Of a stretch of 64,000 bases of DNA, positions 20,123 through 33,296 are shown in pieces. Origin of the DNA: Hemileia vastatrix (taxonomy: Eukaryota > Basidiomycota > Pucciniomycetes > Pucciniales > Zaghouaniaceae); contig JASXTE010000002.1 of NCBI GenBank assembly GCA_030280995.1, positions 26,633,683 to 26,697,682 on the forward strand. The letters are read 5' to 3'. The position numbers and the translations under genes are program-made. The notes beneath the pieces were generated by a model. That model ran no database searches. It was not told the DNA's origin and was given only the letters and a program-made list of their open reading frames with translations. Every line of letters begins with the position of its first letter. Positions within the stretch are counted from its first letter, which is position 1.

Positions 20123-21300
20123 TGTCAGCCTAAATATCCTTAGGACTGAGTATTTCTTATGCTTAAAATAAGATAACCTTAAGTAGATTAAGCTTATATA
20201 TTAAAAATAAGGTTAAAATAATAATATATATTATTTTATTATATATATATATAAATATTATTCTATTATATAACTTATAATAGTTTAAATAGCTTATCCA
20301 TGGCCTAATAATACTTATTAAGGTGTTAATGGAGTCATAATATACTTATCTTAAGTGATATGAAGTAATTATTGACATACATAAGCTTATATGTATACAT
20401 AAATCTCATATTCAGTGAAATATGCAGTATATAATGTATATTTAGGTAAATAAGTGGGTTTTAGCCCCTTAATAGCCTATAACCTTTGTTTTTCTGCTTA
20501 TTTTAGGTCATATGGACAAAATAAGTGGACTCACAACGCCTACAGAAGCATAGACACCTATATCAGGCGCGTACACCCAGTTTGGACAACTCAAATTACT
20601 TCCTTGGATGGTTTTTCACGGATTTATGGGTTGGAAGGATGTTTCTGGGTTAATGTGGATGCTTGGAGATGTTATTGGGGGCTTGGACATTTTATTTTTT
20701 TCCTTTATATGCTTTTAGTTTCATTAAATCTCTTTTTGATTATTTATTTTACCTGTTTCTTTATGGTATCCGCTATTATCTGGGTTTTCTATTTATGGTA
20801 TGGATCAGTGTTATTATTAATAGTGATGGAGGGTCCTTACTGGAGGTCTGGGTGTTAAAACTGCTTGAAGTGGACGCCATGGGGAGGTGATGGGCCCTCA
20901 CAGTGCTGTAATTGCCGGGGATAGCAGTGACATCATCTGGATTGAAGGTCTGTGCACTCCAGTGGATTTGGGTATAAGTAAGGAGGGATTTTGACAGTTA
21001 TTTATCATCATTCAATTACTAAAACTCCAACAAAAAATATTATACAATTATTAACCTTTAGAAATATATTTTAAAGCCACTATAAATTGATTTTATCTTT
21101 ATATAAAGCTATAACTATATTTTATACATCTATTTTCCACCACTAGCACGCACTTAAATCCAAGTATTGTGAGTTTAACTTGAGTATAACTATTCTATTA
21201 GTCTTCCCCTGAGGTTTAATCACTAAATCATTTATCAATAAGTAGTAGTACCATAAATAAACACTATTATATCATACCTATATACTAGACTATACTGACA
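20123..21300 (+). repeat. 5' LTR of D2 (1,178 bp)
   Basis: It begins TGTCAGCCTAAATATCC and ends CTATACTGACA. It has a TATATA-rich segment, a possible TATA element near 20445, and a GC-richer stretch near 20870-20990. It differs from the 3' LTRs at several sites, so D2 is not a very recent insertion. It contains an open frame of 134 codons (20454-20858), listed as a finding. Confidence 0.9.
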
Positions 21301-21810
21301 ATTGGAGGTCTTTCCTTATATTTTACTTATTATTTAGTATAAGCCTTGGGACGTGATTTTTACCTTAGTACAGCTCAAAATTAATTAAACATTTGGGTCT
21401 GCTGCATATTAGTGGGTCATCATAACTCATTGATTGCGGAAAAGAACCCTTAAAATAATTGTACTAATTTTTTATCATAAAAATTAGATATTTACAGTAG
21501 TAACTGTACCCAATATAAACCCAATTTCACTTGGTATTTGGACACCAATATAACACCCAATTAAATTATTATTTGTTTAAAGATTGGTAAGCTAATTATT
21601 CACCCTTATAGAGGTCTAGTTAAACTTATTATTATATTTTTGATAGATTTTTTTGAATTTTTCTTACATTTTATTTAAATAAATAAAGATATAAATTCAG
21701 GGTAAGCTCCATTGCTTTTTATTAGTAATATAATTGCTAATATCTTTTGTCTACTGATTCCATAGAGTTTTTTCCTTTTGTAGATGTAAAATATTGTCAT
21801 TTTTAACAAT
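21301..21810 (+). other. D2 leader: primer-binding site and 5' untranslated region
   Basis: No gene. TGGAGGTCTTTCC at 21303 is the candidate primer-binding site (TGGGGGTC in D1 and D5). A run ending TTTTGTAG lies about 25 bp before the gag ATG. Confidence 0.55.
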
Positions 21811-24002
21811 ATGAGTGCTCCCCAGGACAGTGTAAGTGAAAAGCCTGCTTATAATACCAGGGCTAAAGCTAACAAAAACTTTCCAGGACATCACCATGGA
21901 GGGCCAACAGTACCCCCAGCCAGAAAGCATGAGTATAGAGGAAAAGGACGCCCTCTTAAAAAAGATAACTATAAAAAAGACGTCTCCTCCTCTTCAGGAT
22001 CAACTGTCCCACCTTGCCAAACAGGTTCTGAAGTTGGAGGAATAAAAATCTCTCATGTTCAAAGAGGTAGAGCAGTTGCAAAACAATTGCAAGGTAGGGT
22101 TTCAGCAGATGAATCAGGCATTGGAAGAATTAAAGGGAGGCCAGCCCAGTCAATCAAATCAGCAACCCCCTACCCAAGGCGGGTCAACTCACTCCCAGGA
22201 GAAAATCCTGGTAGACAAATGGAAATGGGACTGGTTTCACCAACAGTGGACAAGCCACAGTTGCAACAGGGATCCACCCCCTCATCTGACTTCCTCAGCT
22301 CACCCTTACAAAGGAAAAAAGCGCCAAAAATCAGGACTGGCAACCATCCCTTGGTAATTAGATTACCCTCTCAGATTGAACATAATACTGATAATTACAA
22401 TATAGGTAATTCTATTGATGTTAAATCTGTACAAAAAATAGAGGAGGATTTAAGAAATTTAGGTTTTAGAGTAGATACACCTGACTTGTCTTTTCTCCAC
22501 AATAACAGTACTATATACAATGATAATACAGTTAATCCTCAGTTGAAACCACCTACTAGTGAGATGAGGAGTTCACAAGAGAGTGAGAGAATTGAAAAGG
22601 AGGACATGGAATATTTTAATAATAATCCAACTGTCCATAGAATTGTTTCAGCATTGTGAAATAGAATGACTAATTGTAAGGAACAGACAGTTAAGCTCAC
22701 TAGTGATACAATTTCATCCTTGACATTAAACATTTCTCAATTAGAAACACGTAACAAAGAATTAGAGAAAGAACATTTGTCTCTAACTCTTAAATATGAT
22801 TCATTGAGTAATAAATATAATGACCTTTCAAACAAATTCTGTGAGTTAGAAAAATTATATGAAACACATTTATTAAAAACTGAATCAAGAGCAAAGTTAT
22901 CTTTTGCCCAGACAAATCAAAGTGTCTCTGAGTTGCTACAAAGATTAACTAAAGTTGAGATTGAAACTGCCAATCTACTAATGAACCAGGATAATCATAC
23001 GTATAATCAATATAATAATAATCCTTTCATTGGCAAAAGTGAATCTCATTCCTTCCCTATACCACCACAATTAAAACCATCTGGTGGTAGTGTCAAATCT
23101 GAAAATGTAAGTCACGAATCCGTGCAGGAAGAAATACAAGACCATTTATCAAAAGTGAATGAGTTGTTGAATTTACCTAAGATTAGTGAGATAAAATCCA
23201 ATCAGAAAAACTGGCCTAAGATAGATCAGTACCCAACTTATGATGGGGAAGCCAGCTCTGATTGGCAACATTTTATTCAAAGAATTGACAACTTTAAATA
23301 CTCATATAAGTTACCAGATGAAGAGATAACATCAAAATTAATTTCTTTATTTAAGGATGTTGCTTTATTTTGGTTTGAAGCTGTCTTAAGTGAGGGTAGA
23401 GACTACTCTAGGGCTGAATGGAAACAACTTATTGAAAAACAATTTGGAGGTTCTAAATTCAGGCTTACTCAGCAGAGACTTTATGAGAAGAATAGGTATA
23501 ATCCGTTGAATGGTGACAAACCTATGGTATTTTTAATGAATTTAAATAAAATATTAAAAGCCATTGAGCCTCATATGGATTTTAAATTATGGAAAGATAA
23601 GATAATATATAAATTACCTATATCTGTCAGAGACATTGTTGTAGCTAGAACATTAAATGTTACTGAATATTCTGACTTTATTAATATTTGCAATGAAATA
23701 TTATTGAACCATAAGTATGAGTCAAGGTATTCCACTTATAAACAAAATGTTGAACCTGTAAAAACTCAGAATTCAAAAACACTTCAGGAGAAGCAGAAAA
23801 AACCTACTGCACCTGTAGTACCTAAAAAGTATGAAACAAATACTTGTTATATGTGTAACAAACCTTAGGTCAAAGGTCACAAATGTGAGAAAAACATAAA
23901 AATTGTTGAAAATCAACGTGAATCTGAAACTGAAACTGAAAAAGTAAAGAAACAAGTGATTATGACATCAATATCTCATAAAGTGATGAAAATGAAGTCT
24001 GT
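21811..24002 (+). pseudogene. D2 Gag, first copy
   Basis: ATG 21811 opens 282 codons of N-terminal region to a TGA at 22657 (Trp codon in D5). The same frame continues 22660-23868 with a coiled-coil segment (TLNISQLETRNKELEKEH) and the gag domain (YDGEASSDWQHFIQRIDNF). It ends in a zinc knuckle CYMCNKP-x-VKGHKC whose Trp codon is TAG (23866). One A is missing near 23945, so protease lies in another frame. Compare D5, where the region is almost entirely open. Confidence 0.88.
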
Positions 24003-25126
24003 ATGTTGGAAGATGATTTGTCCATCTTTGAAAATCCAATATTAAATATGGACCCAAAAGAATCTTTAATGAATTTTGAAGATGCTGGAATCATTAAGGA
24101 TATACAAGCTGATAACTTTAGAATGACACCTATCACGGTTCCAGCTATCATTTCTGGTGAAAATGTTAATATAGTACTGGTCACAGGAGCTGCTGGTTCT
24201 GTTGTTTCCACTAATACATTACAGAAAATTGATAATGAATATAAGTTTAAGCTTGAACCACTTCAAAATAAAAATTGGAGAGGTTTTGGATCGGTACTAC
24301 ACCCCATTGGTGAATACAAAGCTGCTGCTTTCTTTAAACATCAACATGGTTATGCAAGAGTAACTTGTGACTGTGTAGTAATGGATAATACTAATTGTAG
24401 TAACTGTTTTATCATTGGAAATGATATTCTGACTAAATTTGGTATAAAATTAGACCCTGCTAATAACAATTTTACAATTGGCATGAATGGTAAGAGGAAA
24501 TTTAAAATAAATTATTTTAACACAGTCTTACACATTGAGTCAGTAACAAATTCCCTGTCTAATGGAAGAGAATCCAATGAGATGGAACTTCTGGAAACAG
24601 AAATTTCAAAAGCATCATTTGGCACTCAGATAAGTAAAACTGAGAAAGATAATATTTTGGATTTAATTAAAGCTTTTCCAATGGCTTTTGCACATGGTAC
24701 AAATGAACTTGGCCTTGTAAAAGATCATGAAATGAAGATTAGTTTAACCTGTGATATGGATAATATTCCTGCTAGTCTTAAAAAGAAACCATACCCTGCT
24801 TCACTAATGAAGAGGAAAGACATAGAGGATATTATTAAGATGTTATTAAAAATGAACATTCTTGAGAAGGTTGAAACTACACCAAAATATTGTGTAATAT
24901 CACCAGTGCTAATTTCTTATGAACAAGATAAAGCAAGACTGTGCGGTGATTATAGAGCATTAAATACATTTACAGTAGATGATATTTATCTCTTGCCAAG
25001 GATTGCCTCTATACATGCTACCCTTAAAGGTGCTAAATATATAAGTTGCCTAGATGGAAATAAAGGGTACCATCAAATTCCTGTTGAAAAGAATTCACAG
25101 AACTTTTTGTTGATAACAACACATAT
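24003..25126 (+). pseudogene. D2 protease and RT N-terminal half, first copy
   Basis: The protease motif reads LVTGAAGSVVS: the catalytic Asp is Val (GTC instead of GAC). D1 shares this change; D5 keeps DTGAAGS. A cysteine pair (CSNC) and the typical IIGNDILTKFG follow. RT begins with CVISPVLISYEQDKARLCGD and ISCLDGNKGYHQIPV (first catalytic Asp) and is cut by the DNA transposon at 25127. Confidence 0.88.
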
Positions 25127-26012
25127 CACCACGCAATATGGGGGGCGGACTTGCTAGCAAGTCCACAACCTTGAACCCTAATTCATATCTTTTTGAGCAC
25201 ACATTGAGGAAGTGATGAAAACATCATGAAGAAGTATTGAATTTACTTTGAACACACCTTGAAGCTCATGTGAACACAAATGGGGCTACAAGGGCTGGAA
25301 AGGCTGGAGAGAGGGGTGAGGAAGGGTGTATGGGGTAGCGAAAAGGTTGGGAAAGAGTTGGAAGGGAAGATTAAGGGTTCCCAGGCATTTTAAATGAAGA
25401 AAAGGGTCTGGGAGAGGTTGAGAGGGGTGAAATGGGGATCAAAAGAGGATGGCATACAATGGGGCTGGGAGGATAGCGAAAGGCATGGGAAGGGAAGACA
25501 AGCATGTGTTGATAGAATTGAAAGGGATGGAGATTGGTGCAAACAGAGTGTGAAAATAGGAGGATGAACTCTGTTCTTCGGGCGAAGAACAGAGTTCACT
25601 TCCATAAAATATTAGCTGAAACATAGTTTTCAATTCTGTAAAAACAGTTGTAAGTAATAGAAAAAGTCACTGATTTTTTTATATGTAATCTAAAATTTTT
25701 TAATAAAATTATTGTATTTAAGAATTGCAATATTGTCAATCAATTTTTATTGATCAAATTAATTTAATAAAGTATTATTTTAATAAGCTGTTTCAAAAAA
25801 TACTTTGCATTGAGTAGACTCATGGAATGATTTTTTCTGGCTTCCATTCAGTTATCCTCACACTTTCACTATGTTTTCAATATAGATCCATTGTTATTTG
25901 TGTGATACTTCAAGTGAAAGTTCAGTATTACTTCAGTCTGAGTTCCATCTTCTTTCCATCTGACTTCAAGTTGCGGACTTGCTAGCAAGTCCTCCCCCTA
26001 TATTGCGTGGTG
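25127..26012 (+). mobile_element. Non-autonomous DNA transposon (MITE-like), 886 bp, TSD TAT
   Basis: The terminal inverted repeats start CACCACGCAATAT and extend about 43 bp. Each includes the perfect 18-bp palindrome GGACTTGCTAGCAAGTCC (25147-25164 and 25975-25992). The flanking TAT (25124-25126, 26013-26015) is a 3-bp target duplication; D1 (about 39692) carries the matching empty site ACATATGGG, and D5 the near-identical ACAGATGGG (about 58109). There is no transposase. A central hairpin with 15-bp arms is at 25566-25597. The 3-bp duplication suggests a CACTA/CMC-like or PIF/Harbinger-like helper, but the ends match neither consensus well enough to decide. Confidence 0.88.
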
Positions 26013-28548
26013 TATGGGAATTTATAAATATGTCAGGATGCCATTTGGACCAAAAAATTCTCCATCAGTGTTTCAGAAGCTAATGGATATAACATTCCAT
26101 AATGAAATGATTGAAGGATGGTTAATGGTATACATTGATGACAACATAGTGTTCTCTTAAACTTTTGATGAACACTTAATCCATTTAAGGAAAGTATTTC
26201 AGAAAATGGATGAAATAAAAATGACTCTTGCATTGAAAAAATGTAAATTTGGGTTTGAATCTTTAAAAGTGCTTGGTCATATTGTATCTGGCTTACAAAT
26301 ATGTGTAGACCAAAATAAAGTGGCTGCAATAAAGAATATTGGCATTCCTCAAAATGTGAAGGATGTACAATCTTTTCTTGGAATGTGTGGTTATTATAGA
26401 CAATATATTAAAAACTACCAATTAATTGCTGCACCACTTACCACACTGATAAAGAAATCGGAAGCTTTCATTTGGAATAATGAAAGACAACAAGCTTTTG
26501 ATAAGTTGAAAGAATTTTTAATGACAGCTCCTATCTTGGGATTACCAGATTTCCAATTACCTTTTGTATTATATACAGATGCAAGTTTTATTGGACTGGG
26601 CGCTGCTTTGCATCAAAAACAACTTATTTAAGGGAAAATATCAGAAGTAGTAATCTGCTATATTTCACGTACTCTAAGAAGTGGTGAATTGAAATAAGAT
26701 GCTACTCAACTTGAATGTTTGGCAGTAGTATAGGCTCTTGAAAAGCTACATTATTACCTTGAGGACCAAAAATTTGAGTTAATCACTGACTGTAGTGCAG
26801 TTAAATCACTCTTAAACATGAAAACTCCTAATAGACACATGTTTAGATGGCAATTAGCTGTACAAGAATACAGAGGATGGATGACTATTACACATAGAGC
26901 AGGAACCTTGCACTCTAATGTAGATCTGTTATCTAGAGTACCTCTGCCTAATAATGATGATAATCCTGCTTATGTTCCTGAGTCAGAGATTATTAACATT
27001 TATGTCATTTATATTGTAGATCTTGAGGATGAATTTATGCAATCAATTCTTGATAATTATAATTCAGATCCTGACTTGAGTAAATTAACTACAATATTAA
27101 ATGATCCATCTAATGCTTCAATGAATGTTTTAATAAAAACATTACCAATTAAGTATAAAGAGGCATTAGAAAAAGGAAAATTTTCCATTGAGGATGGTTT
27201 TATTTATTACAGGAAAAAATTAAGTAATGTAATTGTAATTCCCCCTTCAATGAAGGAGTTAACGTTAAGTATATTTCATGATGATATATTAGCAGGTCAT
27301 TTTGACTACCATAAAACATTAACCAGAGTAAAAAACATAGCTTAGAGGATTAACATGTCTGAGGATGTTCAGAAATATGTTGAAACATCTGATTCTTGTC
27401 AAAAATCTAAAAGATTAACAGGAAAAAGAGCTGGTTTATTACAACAAATTGAGAAACCAAAAGCTCCATGGGAAATCATTAACATGGACTTTGTAACAAG
27501 TTTTCCAATAGCAGGGCATAAGAGTTATAACTCCTGCTGGGTAATTGTAGATAGATTTTTAAAGATGTGTAAATTTATTCCTACCCACAAAGAGGTTTCT
27601 GCAAAGGACTTAGCTTTTTTATGGTGGACACAAATGTTAAATACAGCAGGTTTCCCCAAAGCAATAGTTTCTGACAGAGATCTTAAATTTACTTCTGAGT
27701 TCTGGACGTCACTTATGGATGTTTCAGGTTGTCAATTAAAATTTTCTACAGCACATCATCCACAAACTGATGGGCTAGCAGAGAGAATGATACAAACCTT
27801 AGAAGATATGATAAAAAGATACTGTGCTTTTGGTCTTAATTTTAAAGACAATTACAAATTCACGCATGATTGGGTAACACTTATCCCAGGTTTAGAATTT
27901 GCATATAATAGTACAGTACATTCTGTCACTGGCAAAAAGCCATTTGAGTTATGGTTGGGTTATGTACATTATACCCCTGCTAAAACTCTTAATTAGTTAC
28001 CTAGATTGGATATCCATCCAGGTACTAAATCTTTTCTTCAGATGCAGGAATTATGCAGAAAACATGCTCAAGAATGTATAAATAAGGCTTTTGAGTATGA
28101 AAAGAAAAGATGGGATAAAGACCATAAAGAAAAAATGTTCAAAGAGGGTGATGAAGTCCTTATTTCAACGCTACATTTAGATTTAAATGGTAATGTTAAA
28201 TTGAAGGATCCATTCATTGGACCATTTGTAGTTAAAAAGATGGTTGGTAATAATGCTGTTGAGGTTATTCTATATGCACCATATGATAGAAAACATCCAG
28301 TATTTCCTATTTCTCTTATAAAACCATACCATTCTAATGATACTGCTCTATTTCCAAGAAGATCATGAAGGCATAAACAGCAACCTGAAGCAATAGTTGA
28401 AAAGGCAGAAATTGAAAAGATACTTAAAAAGAGACACCTTAATAAAGAAAAGGGAGTTGAGTATCTATTAAGCTTTAAAATAAAGTGGATTCCAGAAAAT
28501 GAAATCTCTGATCTTTAAAATCTCTTGAAAAAATTTAAATCTAAGTAA
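26013..28548 (+). pseudogene. D2 RT palm, RNase H and integrase, first copy
   Basis: RT resumes at MGIYKYVRMPFGPKNSPSVF, then YIDDNIVFS followed by a stop. RNase H has YTDASFIGLG, ECLAVV and ITDCSAVKSLL, with three more stops. The integrase HHCC region has lost key residues (CxDSC reads SDSC). The core keeps MDFVTSFP, VSDRDLKF and GLAERMIQ. A degraded chromodomain-like tail ends near 28548. At least eight nonsense codons are present, all shared with the second copy. Confidence 0.88.
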
Positions 28549-28662
28549 TACTGTTCATTCAGTATATGTATTATAAAATTTATTTTTTATTTTATTTTAT
28601 TTTATTATTTCACTCCTTAGTTTTAATTAAAATGTCTTAACATTTTTTTTATTGTTTTTTTT

Positions 28663-28674
28663 GGGGTGAGGGAG
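28663..28674 (+). other. Polypurine tract of D2 (first copy)
   Basis: GGGGTGAGGGAG directly precedes the LTR start TGTCAG. The same tract is at 35947-35958 and at 60768-60779 in D5. It primes plus-strand cDNA synthesis in LTR elements. Confidence 0.85.
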
Positions 28675-29853
28675 TGTCAGCCTAAATATCCTTAGGACTG
28701 AGTATTTCTCATGCTTAAAATAAGATAACCTTAAGTAGATTAAGCTTATATCTTAAAAATAAAGTTAAAATAATAATATATATTATTTTATTATATATAT
28801 ATATGTAAATATTATTCTATTATATAACTTATAATAGTTTAAATAGCTTATCCATGGCCTAATAATACTTATTAAGGTGTTAATGGAGTCATAATATACT
28901 TATCTTAAGTGATATGAAGTAATTATTGACATACATAAGCTTATATGTATACATAAATCTCATATTCAGTGAAATATGCAGTATATTATGTATATTTAGG
29001 TATATAAGTGGGTTTTAGCCCCTTAATAGCCTATAACCTTTGTTTTTCTGCTTATTTTAGGTCATATGGACAAAATAAGTGGACTCACAACGCCTACAGA
29101 AGCATAGACACCTATATCAGGCGCATACACCCAGTTTGGACAACTCAAATTACTTCCTTGGATGGTTATTCACGGATTTATGGGTTGGAAAGATGTTTTT
29201 GGGTTAATGTGGATTCTTGGAGATTTTATTGGGGGCTTGGACATTTTATTTTTTTCCATTATTTGCTTTTAGTTTCATTAAATCTCTTTTTGATTATTTA
29301 TTTTACCTGTTTCTTTATGGTATCTGCTTTATCTGGGTTTTCTATTTATGGTATGGATCAGTGTTATTATTAATAGTGATGGAGGGTCCTTACTGGAGGT
29401 CTGGGTGTTGAAACTGCTTGAAGTGGACGCCATGGGGAGGTGGTGGGCCCTCACAGTGCTGTAATTGCCGGGGATAGCAGTGACATCATCTGGATTGAAG
29501 GTCTGTGCGCTCCAGTGGATTTGGGTATAAGTAAGGAGGGATTTTGACGGTTATTTATCATCATTCAATTACTAAAACTCCAACAAAAAATATTATACAA
29601 TTATTAACCTTTAGAAATATATTTTAAAGCCACTATAAATTGATTTTATCTTTATATAAAGCTATAACTATATTTTATACATCTATTTTCCACCACTAGC
29701 ACGCACTTAAATCTAAGTATTGTGAGTTTAACTTGAGTATATATATTCTATTAGTCTTCCCCTGAAGTTTAATCACTAAATCATTTATCAATAAGTAGTA
29801 GAACCATAAATAAAAACTATTATATCATACCTATACACTAGACTATACTGACA
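28675..29853 (+). repeat. D-family LTR between the two D2 copies (1,179 bp)
   Basis: It begins TGTCAGCC and ends CTGACA, and is followed by AGTTC and the D1-derived gag fragment. It differs from 35959-37137 by at least one base (T at 29552, A at 36836), so the tandem copies are not perfectly identical. Confidence 0.9.
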
Positions 29854-32410
29854 AGTTCACAGGATAGTGAGAGAATTGAAAAGGAAATCATGGAATATTT
29901 TAATAATAATCCAACTGTCCATAGAATTGTTTCAGCATTGTGAAATAGAATGACTAATTGTAAGGAACAGACAGTTAAGCTCACTAGTGATACAATTTCA
30001 TCCTTGACATTAAACATTTCTCAATTAGAAACACGTAACAAAGAATTAGAGAAAGAACATTTGTCTCTAACTCTTAAATATGATTCATTGAGTAATAAAT
30101 ATAATGACCTTTCAAACAAATTCTGTGAGTTAGAAAAATTATATGAAACACATTTATTAAAAACTGAATCAAGAGCAAAGTTATCTTTTGCCCAGACAAA
30201 TCAAAGTGTCTCTGAGTTGCTACAAAGATTAACTAAAGTTGAGATTGAAACTGCCAATCTACTAATGAACCAGGATAATCATACGTATAATCAATATAAT
30301 AATAATCCTTTCATTGGCAAAAGTGAATCTCATTCCTTCCCTATACCACCACAATTAAAACCATCTGGTGGTAGTGTCAAATCTGAAAATGTAAGTCACG
30401 AATCCGTGCAGGAAGAAATACAAGACCATTTATCAAAAGTGAATGAGTTGTTGAATTTACCTAAGATTAGTGAGATAAAATCCAATCAGAAAAACTGGCC
30501 TAAGATAGATCAGTACCCAACTTATGATGGGGAAGCCAGCTCTGATTGGCAACATTTTATTCAAAGAATTGACAACTTTAAATACTCATATAAGTTACCA
30601 GATGAAGAGATAACATCAAAATTAATTTCTTTATTTAAGGATGTTGCTTTATTTTGGTTTGAAGCTGTCTTAAGTGAGGGTAGAGACTACTCTAGGGCTG
30701 AATGGAAACAACTTATTGAAAAACAATTTGGAGGTTCTAAATTCAGGCTTACTCAGCAGAGACTTTATGAGAAGAATAGGTATAATCCGTTGAATGGTGA
30801 CAAACCTATGGTATTTTTAATGAATTTAAATAAAATATTAAAAGCCATTGAGCCTCATATGGATTTTAAATTATGGAAAGATAAGATAATATATAAATTA
30901 CCTATATCTGTCAGAGACATTGTTGTAGCTAGAACATTAAATGTTACTGAATATTCTGACTTTATTAATATTTGCAATGAAATATTATTGAACCATAAGT
31001 ATGAGTCAAGGTATTCCACTTATAAACAAAATGTTGAACCTGTAAAAACTCAGAATTCAAAAACACTTCAGGAGAAGCAGAAAAAACCTACTGCACCTGT
31101 AGTACCTAAAAAGTATGAAACAAATACTTGTTATATGTGTAACAAACCTTAGGTCAAAGGTCACAAATGTGAGAAAAACATAAAAATTGTTGAAAATCAA
31201 CGTGAATCTGAAACTGAAACTGAAAAAGTAAAGAAACAAGTGATTATGACATCAATATCTCATAAAGTGATGAAAATGAAGTCTGTATGTTGGAAGATGA
31301 TTTGTCCATCTTTGAAAATCCAATATTAAATATGGACCCAAAAGAATCTTTAATGAATTTTGAAGATGCTGGAATCATTAAGGATATACAAGCTGATAAC
31401 TTTAGAATGACACCTATCACGGTTCCAGCTATCATTTCTGGTGAAAATGTTAATATAGTACTGGTCACAGGAGCTGCTGGTTCTGTTGTTTCCACTAATA
31501 CATTACAGAAAATTGATAATGAATATAAGTTTAAGCTTGAACCACTTCAAAATAAAAATTGGAGAGGTTTTGGATCGGTACTACACCCCATTGGTGAATA
31601 CAAAGCTGCTGCTTTCTTTAAACATCAACATGGTTATGCAAGAGTAACTTGTGACTGTGTAGTAATGGATAATACTAATTGTAGTAACTGTTTTATCATT
31701 GGAAATGATATTCTGACTAAATTTGGTATAAAATTAGACCCTGCTAATAACAATTTTACAATTGGCATGAATGGTAAGAGGAAATTTAAAATAAATTATT
31801 TTAACACAGTCTTACACATTGAGTCAGTAACAAATTCCCTGTCTAATGGAAGAGAATCCAATGAGATGGAACTTCTGGAAACAGAAATTTCAAAAGCATC
31901 ATTTGGCACTCAGATAAGTAAAACTGAGAAAGATAATATTTTGGATTTAATTAAAGCTTTTCCAATGGCTTTTGCACATGGTACAAATGAACTTGGCCTT
32001 GTAAAAGATCATGAAATGAAGATTAGTTTAACCTGTGATATGGATAATATTCCTGCTAGTCTTAAAAAGAAACCATACCCTGCTTCACTAATGAAGAGGA
32101 AAGACATAGAGGATATTATTAAGATGTTATTAAAAATGAACATTCTTGAGAAGGTTGAAACTACACCAAAATATTGTGTAATATCACCAGTGCTAATTTC
32201 TTATGAACAAGATAAAGCAAGACTGTGCGGTGATTATAGAGCATTAAATACATTTACAGTAGATGATATTTATCTCTTGCCAAGGATTGCCTCTATACAT
32301 GCTACCCTTAAAGGTGCTAAATATATAAGTTGCCTAGATGGAAATAAAGGGTACCATCAAATTCCTGTTGAAAAGAATTCACAGAACTTTTTGTTGATAA
32401 CAACACATAT
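29854..32410 (+). pseudogene. D2 gag, protease and RT N-terminal half, second copy (chimeric 5' end)
   Basis: The first ~33 bp come from the D1 gag remnant; from about 29889 the sequence follows D2 (22605 onward) without visible difference. Gag has the same stops (30,941-equivalent Trp codons, knuckle TAG at 31150), the same one-base loss near 31229, and the same protease VTG motif at 31465. It has no leader or start codon of its own because the copy begins inside gag. Confidence 0.85.
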
Positions 32411-33296
32411 CACCACGCAATATGGGGGGCGGACTTGCTAGCAAGTCCACAACCTTGAACCCTAATTCATATCTTTTTGAGCACACATTGAGGAAGTGAT
32501 GAAAACATCATGAAGAAGTATTGAATTTACTTTGAACACACCTTGAAGCTCATGTGAACACAAATGGGGCTACAAGGGCTGGAAAGGCTGGAGAGAGGGG
32601 TGAGGAAGGGTGTATGGGGTAGCGAAAAGGTTGGGAAAGAGTTGGAAGGGAAGATTAAGGGTTCCCAGGCATTTTAAATGAAGAAAAGGGTCTGGGAGAG
32701 GTTGAGAGGGGTGAAATGGGGATCAAAAGAGGATGGCATACAATGGGGCTGGGAGGATAGCGAAAGGCATGGGAAGGGAAGACAAGCATGTGTTGATAGA
32801 ATTGAAAGGGATGGAGATTGGTGCAAACAGAGTGTGAAAATAGGAGGATGAACTCTGTTCTTCGGGCGAAGAACAGAGTTCACTTCCATAAAATATTAGC
32901 TGAAACATAGTTTTCAATTCTGTAAAAACAGTTGTAAGTAATAGAAAAAGTCACTGATTTTTTTATATGTAATCTAAAATTTTTTAATAAAATTATTGTA
33001 TTTAAGAATTGCAATATTGTCAATCAATTTTTATTGATCAAATTAATTTAATAAAGTATTATTTTAATAAGCTGTTTCAAAAAATACTTTGCATTGAGTA
33101 GACTCATGGAATGATTTTTTCTGGCTTCCATTCAGTTATCCTCACACTTTCACTATGTTTTCAATATAGATCCATTGTTATTTGTGTGATACTTCAAGTG
33201 AAAGTTCAGTATTACTTCAGTCTGAGTTCCATCTTCTTTCCATCTGACTTCAAGTTGCGGACTTGCTAGCAAGTCCTCCCCCTATATTGCGTGGTG
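32411..33296 (+). mobile_element. Second copy of the 886-bp MITE-like element
   Basis: It is an exact positional copy of 25127-26012 at offset 7,284, with the same ends, palindromes, central hairpin (32850-32881) and TAT flanks. It came here by the tandem duplication and not by transposition, since its insertion point in RT is the same. Confidence 0.9.

Noticed and set aside
25390..25633. Minus-strand frames of 64-71 codons inside the DNA transposon
   Set aside because: Low-complexity Ser/Pro/Leu sequence without transposase motifs. Their exact recurrence at 32674-32917 comes only from the tandem duplication.
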